Of a DNA stretch of 64,000 nucleotides, positions 32,116 through 40,790 are shown in pieces; position 1 is the first letter of the stretch; each line of letters opens with the position of its first letter. Under the pieces are notes generated by a model. It saw only the letters and a program-made list of their open reading frames with translations. It did no database searches and had not been told where the DNA came from. Source of the stretch: a virus; IMG/VR virus record IMGVR_UViG_3300023179_000054, positions 28,408 through 92,407 of that record; one strand, written 5' to 3'. Made by a program: the position numbers and the translations under genes.

Positions 32116-33837
32116 TTATTGGTCTTTTGTCAAGACAGAAAAGTTCTTTACCTTTTCAAATCTAATATTTCTTTGGAACCTATCAACCATGGCATCCTTA
32201 TGTGATATAACAAAGATGTTTGTTCCTTTATCGCCCATTTCCCACATAATCTTAATAAACTCATCCGTTCCTGTAGAATCCATAGCACGATCAAGGATTT
32301 CATCAAACACCAGAATGTTGACGTTGACCGAGTTCTTCATCTTGGCAATCTGTCTCCATGTAAGGAGGATGGCCAAATCAATTCTTAACTTTTCTCCTTC
32401 TGAGAAGTTGTGATATGAAAACTCGTCCCTATAGCGTGACTTAATGGATTCCTCGAATGATTCGTTGATGTTAAAGTTGACGAAAAACCCAAGCTTGGCA
32501 AGGTACTTGTTGATCTGTTTATTGATGATTGGTAGATATTGTTTGATAATCTTGGTCTTAATACCACCGTCTTTAAGCAAGGTTGTGGCCAGGTCAATAT
32601 ATTGTCTCTCATCTAAAAGGGCCTTCTTTTCTTCTTCGAGGGTGGAAATGTCATGTTGGACTTGGGTGAGTTGTCGTTCGCTATCTTGCGTAGTTTTGTC
32701 CGATGTAGCAAACGATTCAATCTGTTCAGCAATTTGTGAAAGATTATTAGAGATAGAGTTATAGGAAGTTTTAGAAGATGAAATAGATACTCTAAGGTCA
32801 TTTATTTTCTTTAAAACCTCATCCACCTTTTCAATTTCACCTAAGCATTGGTCAATCTGTTCGGAAACCTTATTTAGTCCTTCGTTGATTTCACCAATCT
32901 TGGAATTATTATCTTGTATTGCTTTTTCTTTATGGTCGGAAGCAATATCTTGTTTACATGTAGGACAACTATCATTATCGTGATAAAAGGCCACCTCCTT
33001 CTGTAGCCTCTCTTGGTTGTTCTCCATCTTAGCACGGAAACCGACCAACTTACTATGCTTTGATTTGAGTGCTGAGGTATCTGCACCTTCTTCAATCAAG
33101 GCATCTCTTTTTGCTTCTAAGTCGGAAATAGTCGTTTGTTCGGAAACTAAACTATCTTTTAGTTCCTGTTCTTTCTCTCGTAAAAGTGAAAGTTTAGTTT
33201 CATTATTCGACTTTAAGGACTCTAAAGTCTGCTCAATATAAGTTTTATTTTCTTCTTTGCTGGTGAGTGTAATTCTATTCTTCTCAAGTCCTTCACGATT
33301 AATTTGTAATCGGTTCTTAACCACACCTGACATAGCAGAGAAAATTTGAATGTCTAATAAGTCCTCAATAACAGACCGACGGTCGCCAGGTGATAGTTGC
33401 ATAAAAGGAACAAACGATGCTGAACCAAGAATAACAACCTGTGTAAAGGACTTAAAGTTCATTTTTATAATATGCTTTTCAAGATATTCTTGGTAGTCTT
33501 TGACCGCTGCGTCTTGATTGACCATTTTACCTTCACAATATATTTCGAAGATATTTGGCTTTGCACCACGAATAACCTTGTATCGTCTATTCGAAATAGT
33601 GAACTCAATTTCCACCTCACAGTTCTTGCCGTTAATAGAGTTTACGACATTACCTTTGTTGACCTTACGAAAAGGTTTACCAAACAATACAAACACAATA
33701 GCATCCAGAAAGGTTGACTTTCCAGCACCATTATGGCCCATGATAAGGGTATTCTTATGTTTGTCTAATTCTATTTCAGTCCAGGCATTACCGGACGAAA
33801 GAAAATTTTTATAGCGAATCGTATGGAATGTTATCAT
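32116..33837 (-). CDS. 46: Recombination nuclease subunit gp46 (Rad50-like)
   Basis: An SMC/Rad50-type ATPase of 573 aa (T4: 560). GHNGAGKSTFLDAI (Walker A) near the N-terminus and NILVFDEILD (Walker B) near the C-terminus are joined by a long coiled coil with a CPTCK zinc hook in the middle. NFSEGEKLRIDLAI is the ABC signature. With gp47 it resects DNA ends for phage recombination and host DNA degradation. It overlaps the end of the upstream oxygenase gene by 29 bases. Confidence 0.95.
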   Translation of the reverse strand: MITFHTIRYKNFLSSGNAWTEIELDKHKNTLIMGHNGAGKSTFLDAIVFVLFGKPFRKVNKGNVVNSINGKNCEVEIEFTISNRRYKVIRGAKPNIFEIYCEGKMVNQDAAVKDYQEYLEKHIIKMNFKSFTQVVILGSASFVPFMQLSPGDRRSVIEDLLDIQIFSAMSGVVKNRLQINREGLEKNRITLTSKEENKTYIEQTLESLKSNNETKLSLLREKEQELKDSLVSEQTTISDLEAKRDALIEEGADTSALKSKHSKLVGFRAKMENNQERLQKEVAFYHDNDSCPTCKQDIASDHKEKAIQDNNSKIGEINEGLNKVSEQIDQCLGEIEKVDEVLKKINDLRVSISSSKTSYNSISNNLSQIAEQIESFATSDKTTQDSERQLTQVQHDISTLEEEKKALLDERQYIDLATTLLKDGGIKTKIIKQYLPIINKQINKYLAKLGFFVNFNINESFEESIKSRYRDEFSYHNFSEGEKLRIDLAILLTWRQIAKMKNSVNVNILVFDEILDRAMDSTGTDEFIKIMWEMGDKGTNIFVISHKDAMVDRFQRNIRFEKVKNFSVLTKDQ

Positions 33838-34480
33838 AATCTCTTATTCTTTGTAAAGGACTTGGTGTTGATGATTCTATGTTATGAACAAAAAAGACTT
33901 GTACCAATCTTGTTTCATTACCCATATAGTAATGACTTGGTGAATGAGGAATTTTACCGTCAAAACATATCAGTCGATTATATTGATTACTAATTTTAGT
34001 AGTTTCTTCGAAAGAAGAATTATTCTTAGTTATATTATTATCAAAATTATCATCTATACCAGATGCATAAAATTTATGCATAGATTTACCATCAAAAGGT
34101 TCTTTATCTTTAATTTTTTTATATACTGTTGTTCCTAACTTATCATTAAAACCTGGCGTAAGATATACAACACCGGCCGCTAAACAACCATCTTCATGTA
34201 TCCAACCCATATTTTTAGGAGATAATGGATTAGGATCAAGTGTTGAAACTTTCCAAAAAGAAGTTAACACATTCCATTTCATATCAGGAGAATAATAAAT
34301 TGAAAAGAGTTTAGAACAAAATCCAGTAAATAAATCTCTGTTCAATTCATATAAATGTTTTGTTCTTTTACCAGGATAATTACCTGGAGAATCCAAGTAT
34401 TCTTGCTTTAAAGCGAACTCACGGATTTTATCCGGTTCTTTATAAAAATTATCAACAATAAGTGTAGGAAAGTTAATCAT
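33809..34480 (-). CDS. DUF6445-like 2OG-type oxygenase, inserted between genes 47 and 46
   Basis: MINFPTLIVDNFYKEPDKIREFAL is the usual start of DUF6445-type proteins. GWIHEDGCLAAGVVYLTP has the HxD pair, and YNRLICFDGKIPHSPSHYY with ETRLVQVFFV gives the distal His and Arg. The sheet pattern is the 2-oxoglutarate oxygenase jelly-roll. Length is 223 aa. It overlaps gene 47 by ATGA and gene 46 by 29 bases, so it is co-translated with the recombination nuclease. Chemistry predicted, substrate unknown. Confidence 0.72.
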   Translation of the reverse strand: MINFPTLIVDNFYKEPDKIREFALKQEYLDSPGNYPGKRTKHLYELNRDLFTGFCSKLFSIYYSPDMKWNVLTSFWKVSTLDPNPLSPKNMGWIHEDGCLAAGVVYLTPGFNDKLGTTVYKKIKDKEPFDGKSMHKFYASGIDDNFDNNITKNNSSFEETTKISNQYNRLICFDGKIPHSPSHYYMGNETRLVQVFFVHNIESSTPSPLQRIRDYDNIPYDSL

Positions 34481-35553
34481 ACTGTTTCTACCTGTAGTGC
34501 CTCTTGATAAACATCTAACATGAATGATTTCATTCTAGCAGATTCAATAGGTAATGTCAAGCTATCAATATACTTAGAAAGGATTGTGGATGTATCTTCA
34601 GCCTCATCAACGGAATCGGAGTCTTCACCTTCTATTAGAACGGAAGCATCTTCAATTACGGTTATGTCTAATGGGCCTACCTTATATATGGAATCAAATA
34701 AAAGGTCAAATGCGTAAGGATTGGATTTGTTTATAACAACCATTTTAACAAACGTATTTTTATACTTACTAAAATCCGTTTTTTGAATTTTTTCTACTAT
34801 ATTAGGATTAGCAACATCATCATACTTTGCTAGTCTAAACATCTTATAAGGGTTTTCTAAAAATTCAATTTGTCTGGTCTCCGTATCGAAAACAGAAAAT
34901 CCCCGAGGGTCGGAATAGTCATGCCAAGTATATTCAGCAAAGGCACCAATATAAGAAACATTACCAATAGTAGAGCGATGATGATAATGTCCTGAATAGA
35001 CTTTATCAAACTTGTCGAAAACTTTACGATCCAATCCATGGTCTGATATCAATCCTTTATGCATAGTAAAACCGTTTAGTTCAAGGTGTCCCATAAGAAC
35101 TTCGGCTCGTGGGTGTTCTATAACATCCATAGCCACCTCTCTATTAGAGTTGGTGATCCATGGCATTATTTGAATATCGAGGCCATCAATATTGATAATA
35201 TCAGGTAGGCCATAAGTAGAAATAAACCTATATCTTCCAGCGACAAGTTCATCTAACGCATTAACCTCATGTGTATCTTTATAATAAGAGTCATGATTAC
35301 CTTGAATGATATGTGTTTCTATACCACGATCTTCTAAAGGATCGAGGAGGTCTTCTCTACAACGTTTTGCGGATAAGAAGTTGATATATTTACGTCGGTC
35401 GAATATGTCTCCCAAGTGTACCACATGCCTAATATTATTAGCATCAATGTAATTGAAAAACCAGTCATAACAACGTTTTTGATAATCGTGAAACGCCGGG
35501 TTATCATTCCGGATCCCCGCATGGGTGTCCGTGATGAGTGCAATCTTTGCCAT
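34477..35553 (-). CDS. 47: Recombination nuclease subunit gp47 (Mre11-like)
   Basis: A calcineurin-type nuclease of 358 aa (T4: 339). ITDTHAGIRN, HLGDIFDRRKY, IIQGNHDSYYKD, GHLELNGF and YSGHYHHRS occur in order. With gp46 it forms the Mre11/Rad50-type complex. In T4 the two genes sit close together; here an oxygenase lies between them. Confidence 0.94.
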   Translation of the reverse strand: MAKIALITDTHAGIRNDNPAFHDYQKRCYDWFFNYIDANNIRHVVHLGDIFDRRKYINFLSAKRCREDLLDPLEDRGIETHIIQGNHDSYYKDTHEVNALDELVAGRYRFISTYGLPDIINIDGLDIQIMPWITNSNREVAMDVIEHPRAEVLMGHLELNGFTMHKGLISDHGLDRKVFDKFDKVYSGHYHHRSTIGNVSYIGAFAEYTWHDYSDPRGFSVFDTETRQIEFLENPYKMFRLAKYDDVANPNIVEKIQKTDFSKYKNTFVKMVVINKSNPYAFDLLFDSIYKVGPLDITVIEDASVLIEGEDSDSVDEAEDTSTILSKYIDSLTLPIESARMKSFMLDVYQEALQVETV

Positions 35554-35562
35554 AATTTATCC

Positions 35563-36180
35563 TTACATAATAAAAAAGGTAGAAAAAGCAAATCTACCTT
35601 TTCCAGAACAAACTTCATTTTTTTCATCCATTATTACCTCTGAAACACTATGTCTTGCCCAAGAAGGAAACAAAACGGACATGTTATTTTTTATATCTAT
35701 TTTATAATTAACATCATCAAAAATTAAATCACCACCTTTAAATTTTTTCGGATCTTCAAATAACCAAAAAATATAAGTATAACAAGAACTATCATGATGT
35801 GAAAGATAATAATCTCCATTTTCATAGTAACTGAATAAAGTATAATCATAATTAGTATTAAAAAATAAATTTATATTATAATCTTTATGAATTAATTTTT
35901 CTTTATCTTTAGTTATTGAGGTTAAAAATTTTTTATAAATTGTTAAATAATTTGATAGATTAGAATTATAACATTCATTTATAAAAATACCTCTATTACT
36001 TTTCAAAAATGACAATTTGTCCGAAGATTTAGATGAAGATGTTTCATCAGGTGTTTTTAGTTTATTTTCATCACATAAAAAAATGGCCTCTTTCCATATA
36101 TAAGATAATTCTTTTTCATCAAAAACATTTTCAAATGTTAAAAATGAAAACTTATCCGTAGTTATATGTTTAATTTCCAT
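35563..36180 (-). CDS. 2OG-Fe(II) oxygenase, prolyl-hydroxylase-like
   Basis: YENGDYYLSHHDSSCYTYIFWLFE holds the HxD iron ligands. KFKGGDLIFDD, SVLFPSWARHSVSEV and GRFAFSTFFI give the sheet with distal His and the 2-oxoglutarate Arg, as in prolyl-4-hydroxylase-like enzymes. Length is 205 aa. The gene is strikingly AT-rich compared with gene 47 next to it, which suggests recent gain. It has its own promoter (36212-36240). Confidence 0.8.
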   Translation of the reverse strand: MEIKHITTDKFSFLTFENVFDEKELSYIWKEAIFLCDENKLKTPDETSSSKSSDKLSFLKSNRGIFINECYNSNLSNYLTIYKKFLTSITKDKEKLIHKDYNINLFFNTNYDYTLFSYYENGDYYLSHHDSSCYTYIFWLFEDPKKFKGGDLIFDDVNYKIDIKNNMSVLFPSWARHSVSEVIMDEKNEVCSGKGRFAFSTFFIM

Positions 36181-36211
36181 AAAACAATTCCAATAGCAAA
36201 TTCTTAGATAC

Positions 36212-36240
36212 AGTATATACTAAAAATCGAACCTCGTCAA
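36212..36240 (-). promoter_or_regulatory. Sigma70-type promoter for the prolyl-hydroxylase-like gene
   Basis: The minus strand has TTGACG (36240-36235), 17 bases, then TATACT (36217-36212), 5/6 at each box. The start codon is 32 bases further. Confidence 0.65.
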
Positions 36241-36422
36241 TCTTCTTTAGTAAGTTCTTTATACGTCTCAACTTCGCTTTGCCTTAACCAACCGAGAGTA
36301 ACCATTCTATCAAAAATCTTTTCTTTATCTTTATTGTTCGTAGGAATAGGTTCTACTACTTTGTCACAAAACCATTCAACGGATTGGTCGATTTCTTTGA
36401 TTAGGTCATCGATATCGGTCAT
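36237..36422 (-). CDS. Hypothetical small protein, 61 aa
   Basis: A 61-aa acidic helical protein (MTDIDDLIKEIDQSVEWFCDKV...). It overlaps the upstream gene by ATGA and its stop overlaps the downstream promoter. No motif recognised. Confidence 0.65.
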   Translation of the reverse strand: MTDIDDLIKEIDQSVEWFCDKVVEPIPTNNKDKEKIFDRMVTLGWLRQSEVETYKELTKED

Positions 36423-36622
36423 GATGATTTACGGCGCTTAAAGGTATTTGCCGTTCCCATTTCTGTGTCATAATCATTAATGGCATTATCAATAGCCCGC
36501 TTAATAGCATCTAATCTCATACGATAGTTGCCACGAACGTGGACTCTTTCTTTTTTGTCCTTCAAGGCCGACAATAACTGCTGGACTTGGAAAGGTACCT
36601 CAAACTGGTTCTCTTCTTTCAT
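36419..36622 (-). CDS. Conserved small T4-like phage protein next to gp55
   Basis: Start chosen at ATG 36622 (MKEENQFEVPFQVQQLL), with GGAG 6 bases upstream; the longer frame begins TTG. The phrase PFQVQQLLSALKDKKERVHVRGNYRMRLDAI resembles a small protein that in marine T4-like phages lies beside gene 55. It overlaps gene 55 by 23 bases. Function unknown; a link to late transcription is possible from position only. Confidence 0.7.
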   Translation of the reverse strand: MKEENQFEVPFQVQQLLSALKDKKERVHVRGNYRMRLDAIKRAIDNAINDYDTEMGTANTFKRRKSS

Positions 36623-37181
36623 CTTCTTCTCCAAAAAACTTATCAAGTCCTTCTTTGGCCGCTTTACGTTTCTCTTTCTTTTCCGCTTCGCGTCCTTCGA
36701 ACTTCTTAATGAACTCGTTTAGGTTATCATACATCGTGGAGGAAATCAAGTGGTTGTCGTCACTATCTATCATTAATGCCGCGTCCGATGTATCTAAGAC
36801 ACTTTCTTGGAACTTTTTATATATGATATATCTATTTTTTTCTTCTTTACTTATCCTTCTATGGAAAGCATAATAGATAATTTGTGTGAAATAGGCAAAA
36901 GGATTAGATCCTTTGTCAGGATTAAAGTTATCAAAGTAAAGAAAACAATTTTCAATAGCATCAGAAACCAACTCATCACGGAATGAGTAGTTCATAAATC
37001 GTGGCTTATGAGAAAGATTCTCGGCAATCAAGTAGATACATTTACCGATATACTCAGATACACGAGGTTTTTCAAGGCCTTGTTCTTTGGCCTCGGCAAT
37101 TCTTTTCTTATATTCTACAATCTCATTCAAGAACCTCTCGTTATCAACATAGTGGTTCTTTTTCTTTTTCACATTACTCAT
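36600..37181 (-). CDS. 55: Late promoter recognition sigma factor gp55
   Basis: The protein has VSEYIGKCIYLIAENLSHKP, FRDELVSDAIENCFLYFDNFNPDKGSNPFAYFTQIIYYAFHRRI, the region-2 core of the small sigma gp55. Length is about 193 aa (T4: 185). Start chosen at ATG 37181 with GGAG 6 bases upstream. gp55 directs host RNA polymerase to late promoters, so the CTAAATA/TATAAATA-type boxes here are its expected targets. The C-terminus is charged and carries the clamp-binding region in T4. Confidence 0.93.
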   Translation of the reverse strand: MSNVKKKKNHYVDNERFLNEIVEYKKRIAEAKEQGLEKPRVSEYIGKCIYLIAENLSHKPRFMNYSFRDELVSDAIENCFLYFDNFNPDKGSNPFAYFTQIIYYAFHRRISKEEKNRYIIYKKFQESVLDTSDAALMIDSDDNHLISSTMYDNLNEFIKKFEGREAEKKEKRKAAKEGLDKFFGEEDERREPV

Positions 37182-37950
37182 CGTTATCTCCAAATCCAAA
37201 AGGACAAGTTCCTCGTTTTTTATTTCGTTCTCTTAATTGTAATATTTTTCGCCATCCGTAAAAAGACGTTTCGGCTGAATTAATATTTTTCATTCTATAT
37301 TCTTCTATTGTTATTAAATGATTTTTAATCTTTATTTTGTTTTCACTTAAAGGTATAATATGAACTAAAGGAGTACCTATAAGAATAGTAAATTCTTTAG
37401 TGTCATATGGATACATAATATTTACATTTGTTCCCATATTAGTATCAAATGAGATCACTCCAGGTAAAATTTTAAAATTAAATTTATCTAAAGCCCATTC
37501 CGCAGCAACCCAAATAAATTTAATTCCTTTTTTCTCTTGTAAAGACCAGGGAGAATTCAATTTCATATGATGTTGATTTGGAAACCCATTTCCTATTTGT
37601 TCTCTCGAATGAAATCCGACTGCTTGTTCTTTACCAGACCACCAATAGTGAGGTGTTGTGTTTTCTATATCCATTTCCATATGAATATCACACCAACTTT
37701 CTAAAACAATTCCCCTTTTATAAAATTCTAATATAGCCTGACAATTTTTTAAATTTAAATTATCATGTTTAAATAAATGATTTCCTGTTTTATTATCTAC
37801 TAAAAATTTATTTTTTGCTATAGGTAGTTCTTTATACCAATCAGGAAATGTTTTGCTTGCTTTTACTATAGGTGTATTTAAATACACATTATTATCATAA
37901 GTAAAGCAATCTACATGTATTTCTGGTGTCCTATGAAAAAAACTAAACAT
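37174..37950 (-). CDS. Hypothetical protein, 258 aa, AT-rich
   Basis: Begins MFSFFHRTPEIHVDCFTYDNN (ATG 37950; the longer frame starts GTG). TFPDWYKELP and LKNCQAILEFYKRGIVLESW are recognisable phrases of an unassigned family in marine phages. HMEMDIENTTPHYWW and FHSREQIG have His/Glu residues that might bind metal. The C-terminus has REIRNKKRGTCPFGFG-like Cys-containing end. The gene is AT-rich like the nearby oxygenases. Function unknown. Confidence 0.7.
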   Translation of the reverse strand: MFSFFHRTPEIHVDCFTYDNNVYLNTPIVKASKTFPDWYKELPIAKNKFLVDNKTGNHLFKHDNLNLKNCQAILEFYKRGIVLESWCDIHMEMDIENTTPHYWWSGKEQAVGFHSREQIGNGFPNQHHMKLNSPWSLQEKKGIKFIWVAAEWALDKFNFKILPGVISFDTNMGTNVNIMYPYDTKEFTILIGTPLVHIIPLSENKIKIKNHLITIEEYRMKNINSAETSFYGWRKILQLRERNKKRGTCPFGFGDNDE

Positions 37951-37977
37951 TTTTATCACTTTCTTTCATTTTGGGGC

Positions 37978-38007
37978 TTGACAAGGTTCCTAATTTGTGT
38001 GTATAAT
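37978..38007 (+). promoter_or_regulatory. Consensus sigma70 promoter on the plus strand
   Basis: TTGACA (37978-37983) and TATAAT (38002-38007) are both perfect, with 18 bases between. It faces opposite to every gene in the window. RNA from it would pass through the hairpin region 38037-38079 and run antisense to the 38078-38784 genes and UvsW. No plus-strand gene or clear terminator follows. Confidence 0.6.
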
Positions 38008-38036
38008 ATACTCCGTATCCACCACCAAAAATAACC

Positions 38037-38079
38037 AAACGCTCACCGTCGAGCGAAGCGAGACAAACGCGAAGCGTTT
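38037..38079. repeat. Nested inverted repeats (GCGAAGCG elements)
   Basis: AAACGC-GAA-GCGTTT (38065-38079) is a perfect small hairpin. AAACGCT at 38037-38043 can also pair with AGCGTTT at 38073-38079, enclosing the whole element. GCGAAGCG occurs twice (38053-38060 and 38069-38076). The element starts at the stop codon of the 38078 gene, so it may be its terminator, though it lacks a U-tract. Confidence 0.55.
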
Positions 38080-38371
38080 ACTTAAAGGCCGGCTCCGTAA
38101 GCATAGTCAACTTAGCAATCTGTTTCTGTAGGATTGGTCCTCTGTCCGGCCATTTAATGATAGGTTGGTCGGAATTCTTTGCTAAGTTTTGTAATAGAGG
38201 TAGATAAATCTTTCTAATGGCCTCCAATCTCTTTTTGAGATCCGTGATTTCGTCCGATACTGGTGCAATTGCCTCGGCAACTATATCATCTTCGTTTCCG
38301 AATGTGAAACCGAAATCCTCAACAAGGTCGGCATCATCGAAACTTAGGTATTCGTTTGTTTCTTTTGCCAT
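38078..38371 (-). CDS. Hypothetical protein, 97 aa
   Basis: An acidic N-terminus (YLSFDDADLVEDFGFTFGNEDD) is followed by a helical region (ITDLKKRLEAIRKIYLPLLQNL) and IIKWPDRGPILQKQIAKLTML. The gene order UvsW, two small genes, then gp55 resembles marine T4-like phages. Shares one base with the next upstream gene. Function unknown. Confidence 0.7.
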   Translation of the reverse strand: MAKETNEYLSFDDADLVEDFGFTFGNEDDIVAEAIAPVSDEITDLKKRLEAIRKIYLPLLQNLAKNSDQPIIKWPDRGPILQKQIAKLTMLTEPAFK

Positions 38372-38784
38372 TAGTGTAGTGTCCTTTTTCCTGATAGTGC
38401 TTCTAATGCTTCTTTTAGTGCTTCGTAATCTTCTTCCGGTTCAGGTTCTTCCTCAACCGGTTCTTCTCTCTTGGTATTTAAATAATGGTCTAAACTTTCC
38501 CAATAATATTCATTCATATTTTCACTAACATCATGATATAACAAAACTTCTGATTTGGCAATATTAAACTCCTGAACATCACAAATACGAGGATAAACCC
38601 AAGGCATAAATGCTATTTGTAAATATCCTGTTGTTGTAGCAGGTACATACATAGCCTTTAAAGGATTAATAATTGTATAATATTCTCCAGTATCATCACT
38701 ATACTCATAGGCTTCGGCAACTATATCATCTCCGTTTTTCAACCTAATGAACTTAGCTATAGTAAGTTCTTCACTATCAGTCAT
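38371..38784 (-). CDS. Conserved T4-like phage protein with Sm-like N-terminal strands
   Basis: The N-terminus AKFIRLKNGDDIVAEAYEY, then YYTIINPLKAMYV, resembles the short five-strand pattern of Sm-like folds seen in proteins near uvsW in marine T4-like phages. A very acidic segment (REEPVEEEPEPEEDYE) precedes the C-terminus. RNA binding is possible but is not shown by a definite motif. Function unknown. Confidence 0.65.
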   Translation of the reverse strand: MTDSEELTIAKFIRLKNGDDIVAEAYEYSDDTGEYYTIINPLKAMYVPATTTGYLQIAFMPWVYPRICDVQEFNIAKSEVLLYHDVSENMNEYYWESLDHYLNTKREEPVEEEPEPEEDYEALKEALEALSGKRTLH

Positions 38785-38787
38785 AAT

Positions 38788-40275
38788 TTATCCTTTTAGT
38801 TGGATTTTATAAATCTTAAACTTAAACTTTTCTTCTGAGTATGTTTTAATTCTCTCAAAGAAATGTTTTAACGTATAGTTTTCCCGCTTTTTGTGCGAAA
38901 AGTCATCGGCAATATCAAATAAGGTGGCGGATTTTTTCGTGTCAGAAAGACGGAGCCCACGACCAACGGACTGAAGGTTACGGATTTTTGATTTGGAAGG
39001 AGATGCAAATATGATGTTATCGAGGGCCACGATGTTAGTACCAGTGCTAAGAACACCAACGGACCCAACAATAATAGCATTACGCTCGTTCTCGACGATC
39101 CTACGTATTTCTTCTCGTTCACCGACATCTGTTCCTCCATGTATGTAAAAGACTTTACGCCCTTCTTTAACTTTCTTATTTAGCATAGTCTGGAGGACCT
39201 CACCATGTTTCTCTACAAAGTTAAAAAAGATAAGAGTATTACCCTCCAAAGATAATGCCAAATTAACTATGAATTGATTTCTGGCATTATTACCAACAAT
39301 ATAATTAATTTCTGTTTTATAATCGGCATTCTTCATATACATACATTCTTCTTCTGTATATTTTAACAATAGGCATTTAATACTCAACTCAGCCAATTGT
39401 TTTCTTTCCATCAATTCTGCCGATGAAATAACTTTATATGTATCACCAAACAATCCTGTTAGAGATAAATCTACACCTGGTCCATCAGGTAATGTTCCTG
39501 TAACACCGATACGATATTCAGCATTAACACAGTTGGCAACAATAGAGGACATCACCTTCATAGTTTGTGATTTCTCTACGGCACCATGTACCTCATCCAC
39601 GATAAGGTAATCAAATTGCTCAAAATACTTCTTTGGCATATTCTGCATAGACTGCCAAGTGGAAATAATTAAAGGACAATCAACATTCTTTTCTTTACCA
39701 GAATAGATACGATGACAATACTTAGACATATCTTTTCCATTTTTGGAAGAATAGTCCTCGAAATCTGAATACATTTGTTCTACAAGGGCCGCTCTTGGTA
39801 CAATCAATAGTCCTCTTTTACCTTGTTTCATTAGATACATAAAGAGCATATATTGTAATAGAGATTTACCTGAACCTGTAGGAGAAAGAATAATCTTTCT
39901 TTTAGAACGAATAGCATGGACGAATCCGTCCATTTGATAGTCTCTTGGTGCGTGTTTTGGGTTTAGGTTTTCCACAAAAGACTGAGCTTGACTTAGTGAA
40001 AAGTCAGTATCATAAACCTCATCCGGATACTCATACGAATAACCTCTATCTTCGGCCCATTTGATAATCTTGTTGACAAGGCCTCGATATACTGTTTTAG
40101 TATTAGGATTATACATACGAATATAACCATCCCATAACTTTTGTTTATAGGAAGGTATAAACTGAAACCCTTGTGGACGGAATGAAAAAGCATCACGGAG
40201 TTCCCATCCGATGCTTTGATCACAATCAATCTTTACATAAGACTGATTAACATTCCTGATATACATATCGGTCAT
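38788..40275 (-). CDS. uvsW: Recombination helicase UvsW
   Basis: An SF2 helicase of 495 aa (T4: 503). LSPTGSGKSLLQYM is motif I, LIVDEVHGA the DExH motif II, GVTGTL motif III and QSVGRGLRLSD motif VI. UvsW unwinds R-loops and branch-migrates recombination intermediates, which turns off origin replication late in infection. The N-terminal region (ELRDAFSFRPQGFQF) matches the T4 UvsW start domain. It overlaps uvsY by a TAATG junction. Confidence 0.94.
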   Translation of the reverse strand: MTDMYIRNVNQSYVKIDCDQSIGWELRDAFSFRPQGFQFIPSYKQKLWDGYIRMYNPNTKTVYRGLVNKIIKWAEDRGYSYEYPDEVYDTDFSLSQAQSFVENLNPKHAPRDYQMDGFVHAIRSKRKIILSPTGSGKSLLQYMLFMYLMKQGKRGLLIVPRAALVEQMYSDFEDYSSKNGKDMSKYCHRIYSGKEKNVDCPLIISTWQSMQNMPKKYFEQFDYLIVDEVHGAVEKSQTMKVMSSIVANCVNAEYRIGVTGTLPDGPGVDLSLTGLFGDTYKVISSAELMERKQLAELSIKCLLLKYTEEECMYMKNADYKTEINYIVGNNARNQFIVNLALSLEGNTLIFFNFVEKHGEVLQTMLNKKVKEGRKVFYIHGGTDVGEREEIRRIVENERNAIIVGSVGVLSTGTNIVALDNIIFASPSKSKIRNLQSVGRGLRLSDTKKSATLFDIADDFSHKKRENYTLKHFFERIKTYSEEKFKFKIYKIQLKG

Positions 40276-40721
40276 TAATTACCTTTACAGAACCTTACAT
40301 AATCCACCACGGACTTTAATTCGTAAGACCTGTTATTTAGAGACTTTAAAATCATAGAGCAATACTCTACAATCTCATCCTGTAATTGTTTCTTTAAAAG
40401 GAGTTTGGTTAGAATAGGGTCGGTTTCCATTCTTTGAGGGAGTTTTGGTAATGATACCTGTCCTTGAAACTGGTCCCATCCTTCTTTATCTAAATCTTCC
40501 TTATCCATTTCACCCATATAATAAGCCCGTCTTTTCTCTTTCATGTCCTTATATTTAAGGTCAAGACTTAGGGAAACGTGTCTGTGGTGAGACCAAATGG
40601 AAAGGTATTTTGCGTGTAGATTAGGAATCTTCATTAGTTCCAAATCTACATTATCTCTATCAATAATACAATCCTTTGACCATTCTTTATCAAGGTCTTC
40701 AGTTGTCACTGGTGCTTTCAT
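40275..40721 (-). CDS. uvsY: Recombination mediator UvsY
   Basis: A 148-aa protein (T4: 137). LHAKYLSIWSHHRHVSLSLDLKYKDMKEKRRAYYMGE aligns with the T4 UvsY region (LYSKWLNKHSSIKKEMLRIE...KARLDYYSG). UvsY loads UvsX recombinase on single-stranded DNA covered by gp32. Gene order uvsY-uvsW is as expected for the group. A weak promoter and repeats lie just upstream. Confidence 0.85.
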   Translation of the reverse strand: MKAPVTTEDLDKEWSKDCIIDRDNVDLELMKIPNLHAKYLSIWSHHRHVSLSLDLKYKDMKEKRRAYYMGEMDKEDLDKEGWDQFQGQVSLPKLPQRMETDPILTKLLLKKQLQDEIVEYCSMILKSLNNRSYELKSVVDYVRFCKGN

Positions 40722-40736
40722 AATGTTCCTTTTGAT

Positions 40737-40782
40737 TCATAAACAGATCATATGACGCTATAATGTATCATAAACAGATCAT
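40737..40782. repeat. Direct repeats TCATAAACAGATCAT
   Basis: Two exact 15-base copies (40737-40751 and 40768-40782) lie 16 bases apart between gp3 and uvsY. The second copy fills the spacer of a predicted promoter. A third partial copy (ATAAACAGATCATATGAC) lies on the opposite strand at 4785-4802. Possible phage regulator binding site. Confidence 0.65.
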
Positions 40783-40790
40783 TAAGTCAA
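40762..40790 (-). promoter_or_regulatory. Possible promoter for uvsY
   Basis: The minus strand has TTGACT (40790-40785), 17 bases, then TACATT (40767-40762), 5/6 and 4/6 matches. Its spacer contains one TCATAAACAGATCAT repeat. The uvsY start is about 40 bases downstream. Confidence 0.45.

Noticed and set aside
32105-32133. TTGACA-N17-TAAGAT at the end of gene 46
   Set aside because: The -10 box is six bases from the next start codon, so the transcript would be leaderless; likely chance from LTKDQ codons.
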